Shown piece by piece: positions 6,736 through 10,169 of a stretch of 10,169 bases of DNA. Under the pieces are notes generated by a model that saw only the letters and a program-made list of their open reading frames with translations, searched no databases and was not told the DNA's origin. Source of the DNA: Chloroflexia bacterium (GTDB taxonomy: Bacteria > Chloroflexota > Chloroflexia > Thermomicrobiales > UBA6265); contig JACCYK010000387.1 in assembly GCA_013696525.1 (NCBI GenBank), positions 1 to 10,169 of the forward strand, given 5' to 3'. A program made the translations under genes and the position numbers. Position 1 is the stretch's first letter. Every line of letters starts with the position of its first letter.

Positions 6736-6764
6736 ATTCTATGATCGAGGCGACAGCCTGTCAA
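6736..6764 (-). promoter_or_regulatory. Sigma-70-type promoter for the sugar-importer operon
   Basis: On the minus strand, TTGACA (complement of 6759-6764) and TAGAAT (complement of 6736-6741) are separated by exactly 17 bases: a perfect -35 and a 5/6 -10 box. The -35 box overlaps a perfect small palindrome, GACAGGCTGTC on the minus strand (6752-6762). A second dyad, ATTGGTCAAT (6728-6737), touches the -10 box and start. These are plausible operator sites. The promoter begins only 25 bases beyond the stop of the upstream hydrolase gene. Confidence 0.7.
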
Positions 6765-6789
6765 TACGCCCTCGCGCGATGCGTTCCGG

Positions 6790-7596
6790 TCAGGCGTCGC
6801 CGGATCGTCGCATCGTGATCCGGTCGTCACCGGCGGCGATGTCGAAGGTTAGGGTCTCGCCGACGACCGGGGCGATCGCTTGCCGGCTGCCGGTCGAATC
6901 GTGCTTTGGCACCTCCTTCAGAAAGTCGAGCACGTCCGCCTGTTGCGGGTTGTAGTAGTGGCTGGCGATGGCGATCTGCAGGCCAAGGTAGTCTGCCGCC
7001 AGCGCCGCTTCCTCGGGCGACATCTCACCCGTCAGCATCCGGCCCGCGGTCGGGAACAGCGGGGCTAGCTCCTCCGGGTTGGCGCAGCCAAGCAGGCCGA
7101 TCGTCGGCTGGTACAGCTCGTTGATCAGCCGCAGGTCGCTGAAGATCGCGGTGTCGCCATAGTGATAGATGCGAATGCCGGGCTCCGGCTCGACGATGAA
7201 GCCCATCGGCACGCCGGTGATGAATTGGCCGTTCGCCAAGCGGCCTTGCGACCAGTGGTGGCACTCGACGGGCCGGACGACAACGCCGCCGACCTCGACC
7301 ATGATACCCCAGGTCGTTGCCTGAATCTGCGCGGACGGCACCCCCTCTTCCATCAGCATCGCCCGCACCTCGCCGCCGCAGACCACCGGGGCGCTGGTCC
7401 GTTTGGCGATGCGAGCAGCGTCGCCCAGGTGATCGTAGGCGGCGTGCGAAACCAGGATCGCGTTCGGCGTGGCCAGCGTGTCCGGATCAGCCACCGGCAC
7501 CGGCGCTCCGGTCAGGAAGGGGTCGATCAGCACCCGCCAGGAGGGGCCGGCGATCTCGTACCCGGCCACACCGAGGAAGGTTACGCGGGTCGTCAT
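6790..7596 (-). CDS. Metallo-beta-lactamase-fold hydrolase (UlaG-like)
   Basis: This 268-residue cytoplasmic protein has the metallo-beta-lactamase fold. The metal motif is SHAAYDHLGD at 50-59, giving H51, D55 and H56. The residue that is usually the second His of HxHxDH is A53. Other expected ligands are H113 or H114 (ECHHWS), D148 (YHYGDT) and H213 (ASHYYNP). The overall pattern resembles the UlaG / UPF0173 branch, which includes L-ascorbate-6-phosphate lactonase, so a lactone- or ester-cleaving role is plausible but unproven. Loss of the second His suggests an altered metal site or a single-metal enzyme. Its ATG overlaps the stop of the reductase gene by 4 bases (7593-7596), so the two are translated together. 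It is the last gene of its operon. Confidence 0.82.
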   Translation of the reverse strand: MTTRVTFLGVAGYEIAGPSWRVLIDPFLTGAPVPVADPDTLATPNAILVSHAAYDHLGDAARIAKRTSAPVVCGGEVRAMLMEEGVPSAQIQATTWGIMVEVGGVVVRPVECHHWSQGRLANGQFITGVPMGFIVEPEPGIRIYHYGDTAIFSDLRLINELYQPTIGLLGCANPEELAPLFPTAGRMLTGEMSPEEAALAADYLGLQIAIASHYYNPQQADVLDFLKEVPKHDSTGSRQAIAPVVGETLTFDIAAGDDRITMRRSGDA

Positions 7597-8525
7597 TGTT
7601 GCCAGCTCCGTTCTAGGCCACCAACCAGTGCCACCAGCCCCCGGTTGACCGGGACCTCGATGCCGAGGCGATCGGCCTCGCGGACGACGGCCCCGTTGAT
7701 GACGTCGATCTCCGTCTTTCGTTGGCCCTCGACGTCTTGCAGCATCGAGGCTTTCCCCTTGCCGCCCCGCCCCAGCAGGCCGTGGATCGTCTCGATCCGC
7801 TCCGTCAGGTCGATCTCATAGCCGAGGCCGTTGGCGACCGCCGTCGCCTCACCCGTGATCACATCGAGGAAATCGAGCAGCGGCCCCGGCTTCCCCAGCT
7901 CGCCGGCGTAGAGGCGGGTCAGGGCCGAGGTGGGCAGCGTCGCGCAGTTCAGGATCAGCTTCTTCCAGATCTCGGTTTTCACCGCCGGCGTTATCGTCAT
8001 CTCCAGCCCGGCGCGGGTCATCGCGGCGCCGACCGCTTCAGCCCGGTCGAGCCTGGCGCCATCGGCGTAGGGACCGATCACGGTCGGTCCCGCGTCGTTG
8101 GTGTAGGCGATCCGGCCCGGCCCGCGGACCATGGCGCTGTGATACGTGACGCCCATCACGATCTGCTCCGGCGGGAAGATCGAAGCCAGGGTGTCGGAAT
8201 TGCCCCAGCCGTTTTGGAGGCTGACGACGGTCGTCTTGGCATCGACCAGGGGCCGCGCCAGCGCCGCCGCCTCCGCCGTGTGATACGACTTGGTGAAGAA
8301 GATGACCGCGTCGGTGGCGCCGATCGCCTCCGCCTGGTCGGTCGCGACCACCCGCGCCACGTCCGTGCTGCCGTCTTTTCGCTCAACAATGAGGCCGTCC
8401 CGGTTGATCGCGCCCAGCGCCTCGGGGGCGACATCGAGGATCGCGACCTCCTCCCCGCCGGCGTTCAGCCGGCTGGCCCAGACGCCGCCCATGGCGCCGG
8501 CGCCGCCGACGATGGCGAATTTCAC
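7593..8525 (-). CDS. Ketopantoate reductase (ApbA/PanE) family dehydrogenase
   Basis: This 310-residue NAD(P)-dependent reductase belongs to the 2-dehydropantoate 2-reductase family. The N-terminal Rossmann motif is GGAGAMG at 7-13. K79 (FFTKS) and N105 (LQNGWG) correspond to conserved family positions. The helical C-terminal domain has W187-x-K189-L...N193, S260-M-L-Q-D and T271-E-I-D, matching the catalytic Lys and Glu region. Where pantothenate-pathway enzymes usually have a second Asn four residues after the first, this protein has L197, so another 2-keto or 2-hydroxy acid substrate is likely. The GTG start is chosen because AGGAGGG (complement of 8531-8537) sits 5 bases upstream and the Rossmann strand begins at once. 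The longer open frame to 8924 overlaps the next gene and is not homologous-looking. It lies 50 bases after the FAA-hydrolase gene. Confidence 0.88.
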   Translation of the reverse strand: MKFAIVGGAGAMGGVWASRLNAGGEEVAILDVAPEALGAINRDGLIVERKDGSTDVARVVATDQAEAIGATDAVIFFTKSYHTAEAAALARPLVDAKTTVVSLQNGWGNSDTLASIFPPEQIVMGVTYHSAMVRGPGRIAYTNDAGPTVIGPYADGARLDRAEAVGAAMTRAGLEMTITPAVKTEIWKKLILNCATLPTSALTRLYAGELGKPGPLLDFLDVITGEATAVANGLGYEIDLTERIETIHGLLGRGGKGKASMLQDVEGQRKTEIDVINGAVVREADRLGIEVPVNRGLVALVGGLERSWQQ

Positions 8526-8530
8526 TGCAT

Positions 8531-8537
8531 CCCTCCT
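8531..8537 (-). promoter_or_regulatory. Ribosome binding site fixing the GTG start at 8525
   Basis: AGGAGGG on the minus strand lies 5 bases before GTG. The nearby ATG at 8530 is in another frame and meets a stop after one further codon. This rules out the 443-codon extension of the reductase frame. Confidence 0.8.
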
Positions 8538-8575
8538 GACGTCATCCCGGTGCGCGTCACGTTCCGTTCGCGCAT

Positions 8576-9442
8576 CTATCCGGCTACCACCGGGTTCGTC
8601 AATTCGCCAATCGTGTCTTCGGCCACCGTGACCACATCGCCCGGCTTCAGGAAGAGCGGCGGGTCGCGGAAGGTGCCGATACCGGCCGGGGTGCCGGTCA
8701 TCAAGCAGTCCCCCGGCTCCAGGGTGATGATGGAGCTGATCCATTCGATCACCACCGGGATTGGAAAGATTTGCTGGCTGAGGTAGGCGTCCTGCCGTGG
8801 CTCGCCGTTGACGGTCGCCGTGATATGCGCCCGCGCCAGATCCGGGATCTCGTCCCTCGTCACGATCACCGGCCCCATCGGGCAAAAGGTGTCGAAATTC
8901 TTGCCGAGGTCGGCTTGCAGCCACTTACCCGGGCCAAATTGGACGCCGCGGGCGCTGACATCGTTGAAGACGGTGTAGCCGAAGACGTAATCGAGGGCAT
9001 CGGCTTGGGAGACGTTTTTGGCCCGTTTGCCGATGACGACGCCGAACTCGACCTCATAGTCGACCTGATACCCGTCCGGCCGGATGATGACCCGGTCCGC
9101 CGTGGGGATGACGATCGGCTCACCCGGACCGATCACGGTATTCGGCAGCTTGATGAAGTCGATCCGGGGCTCGACCGGCAATACGGCGTGGGTCCCTTCC
9201 TCTTCGCCGTGCGCCTTGTAGTTGACGCCCGAGCCGAAGGTCTTGCCCGGCCGGAGCAGGGGGGCCAGCATTCGGTCGACCGTGACCGCGGGCCCGTTGG
9301 CCGCCGCCCGCGCCCGCTCCAGGCCCGCCTCGCCGTCGCGAATCAAGTCGAGCATATCCGTGTAGGTCGTGGCGTGAACCTCGCCGCCGGCCTCGACGCC
9401 GACGCCGATTTTTCCGTGTCGTTCATATGTGCAAAGCCTCAC
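8576..9442 (-). CDS. Fumarylacetoacetate hydrolase family protein
   Basis: This 288-residue cytoplasmic metal-dependent enzyme has the FAH C-terminal fold. The GTG start has AAGGA (complement of 9451-9455) 8 bases upstream. Residues 1-60 form the variable N-terminal part. NYKAHGEE at 74-81 opens the catalytic domain. The divalent-metal ligands are E130 and E132 (DYEVEFG) and D161 (VFNDVSAR), with K181-x-F183 and the TGTPAGIG loop at 249-256 also conserved. Family members split C-C bonds of diketo acids, hydrate or decarboxylate 2-keto acids, or act on 2,4-diketo-3-deoxy sugar acids. The sugar-importer and dehydrogenase neighbours favour a sugar-acid substrate, but this is inference. It is 119 bases after the MalG-like permease and 50 bases before the reductase, probably in one operon. 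Confidence 0.92.
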   Translation of the reverse strand: MRLCTYERHGKIGVGVEAGGEVHATTYTDMLDLIRDGEAGLERARAAANGPAVTVDRMLAPLLRPGKTFGSGVNYKAHGEEEGTHAVLPVEPRIDFIKLPNTVIGPGEPIVIPTADRVIIRPDGYQVDYEVEFGVVIGKRAKNVSQADALDYVFGYTVFNDVSARGVQFGPGKWLQADLGKNFDTFCPMGPVIVTRDEIPDLARAHITATVNGEPRQDAYLSQQIFPIPVVIEWISSIITLEPGDCLMTGTPAGIGTFRDPPLFLKPGDVVTVAEDTIGELTNPVVAG

Positions 9443-9561
9443 CGTGCCGTTCCTTTCGCTTCTCGCTGACGGTCAACTTCTGGCGGCTGATACTGACTGG
9501 ACGACGATTCAGCAACGACTGTCTCCGCCGGGCCAGACCTCGACGCGGCCCCGAGGCGAGA

Positions 9562-10169
9562 TCAGCCCTTAAGGCCGGTGGTGGCGACCCCTTTCACGAA
9601 GTACCGTTGCAGGACGAAGAAAATGATGATCGGCGGCAGCGTGATCAGGACGCTTGCCGCCATCAGCAGGTGATCGCGCGAGGGCTCGGTGCTGGGCAGG
9701 GTCTGAAAGAAGCGGATGCCGAGCGCCAAGACGAAGTTCTCCGTGGAGTTCAGATAGACGAAGGGCTGAATGAACTCGCCCCAATGGACCAGGAAGGCCA
9801 GGATCGCCACCGTGATGAGGGCAGGGCGGGCCAACGGCAGGAGGATGGTGACGAAAATCCGGGGGTAGCTGGCGCCGTCGAGCTTCGCCGCCTCATCGAG
9901 GTCGAGTGGAATAGTCATAAAGAACTGGCGGAGGAGGAAGATGCTGAAGGCGCCGGTGGCGCCGACGGCGAACCAGTGCGGCACGATCAGCGGCAGCAAC
10001 GTGTCCAACCAGCCGAGCTCACGAAAGAGCAGGAACTGGGGCACGATCGTGACTTCCCACGGCAGCATCAAGCTGGTCAAGCAGAGCATGAAGGCGACGT
10101 TGCGGCCCCGGAACCGGAACCGGGCGAAGCCGTAGGCGACCGCCGCCGCCGACAGGGTCTGGCCCAGGG
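9562..10169 (-). CDS. Second carbohydrate ABC permease, MalG-like (5' part outside window)
   Basis: The C-terminal 201 residues are visible; the frame stays open through the window edge, so the start lies beyond 10169. Numbering from the first complete codon, the visible part begins LGQTLSAAAVAYGFARF, typical of the second to third membrane segments of CUT1 permeases. The ATPase-docking loop is canonical at 92-111 (EAAKLDG ... ILLP). The end, QRYFVKGVATTGLKG, is the standard MalG-family C-terminus. It is clearly different from the MalG-like permease at 2962-3846, so a second importer exists whose binding protein and MalF partner are presumably just outside. A methionine at 10087-10089 is internal, not the start. 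Confidence 0.92.
   Translation of the reverse strand, partial: LGQTLSAAAVAYGFARFRFRGRNVAFMLCLTSLMLPWEVTIVPQFLLFRELGWLDTLLPLIVPHWFAVGATGAFSIFLLRQFFMTIPLDLDEAAKLDGASYPRIFVTILLPLARPALITVAILAFLVHWGEFIQPFVYLNSTENFVLALGIRFFQTLPSTEPSRDHLLMAASVLITLPPIIIFFVLQRYFVKGVATTGLKG

Noticed and set aside
6432..6830. Small minus-strand open frames in the gap before the importer operon
   Set aside because: They overlap the promoter and the hydrolase stop, lack ribosome binding sites and have no family-like sequence.
8537..8544. Perfect palindrome TGACGTCA just upstream of the reductase ribosome binding site
   Set aside because: Eight bases are too short to separate from chance, and it lies inside a probable operon with no promoter nearby.
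7722..8786. 354-codon plus-strand open frame across the reductase gene
   Set aside because: It is antisense to the ketopantoate-reductase-like gene and has no recognisable domain or ribosome binding site.
8526..8924. N-terminal extension of the reductase frame
   Set aside because: It overlaps the FAA-hydrolase gene, and the GTG at 8525 has a strong ribosome binding site directly before the Rossmann strand.
9487..9515. Promoter-like TTGCTG-17-TATCAG before the FAA-hydrolase gene
   Set aside because: Only 3/6 and 4/6 matches to consensus, in a 119-base gap inside a probable operon; expected by chance.
1..10169. CRISPR arrays, tRNA or rRNA genes, transposase genes
   Set aside because: No regularly spaced repeats, tRNA-like folds, rRNA sequence or transposase-like products were found. 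The inverted-repeat segment at 218-347 carries no gene.

Overview
The window is GC-rich and densely coding, with strong AGGAGG-type ribosome binding sites, some GTG starts and ATGA start/stop overlaps. The gene content suggests a free-living heterotroph. The short Tat-exported, cysteine-rich proteins starting MDGxRFD, the Tat-type sugar-binding lipoprotein-like component and the large sugar-ABC content recall Chloroflexota of the Thermomicrobia/Sphaerobacter type. That assignment is from memory of such genomes and is moderate confidence only.

Left part, plus strand (1-2903). After about 420 bases without a gene come two related cysteine-rich Tat-signal proteins (424-795, 14 Cys; 1056-1745, 38 Cys, with Stig1-like modules). 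They share their N-terminal export region, and both are preceded by a duplicated upstream element (121-196 and 882-957) that contains a 19-base near-palindrome. The first gene has about 129 extra bases in its leader, almost exactly the size of a 130-base segment bounded by 12-base perfect inverted repeats (218-347). A D-2-hydroxyacid dehydrogenase (1869-2903) follows.

Middle part, minus strand (2962-6417). This is a CUT1-type sugar ABC importer, read right to left: solute-binding protein, MalF-like permease, MalG-like permease. A near-consensus promoter (TTGACA-17-TAGAAT, 6736-6764) with a leader of about 310 bases precedes it. No ATPase gene is present, so the ATPase is presumably encoded elsewhere or shared.

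Right part, minus strand (6790-10169). A second MalG-like permease, cut by the window edge, is followed by a fumarylacetoacetate-hydrolase-family enzyme, a ketopantoate-reductase-like dehydrogenase and an UlaG-like metallo-beta-lactamase-fold hydrolase. The last two overlap by 4 bases.

Taken together, the minus-strand genes look like uptake and breakdown of a carbohydrate or sugar acid: two importers, a possible lactonase, NAD(P)-linked oxidoreductases and a C-C or diketo-acid hydrolase. The substrate cannot be named from the sequence. No tRNA, rRNA, CRISPR array or transposase gene is visible.
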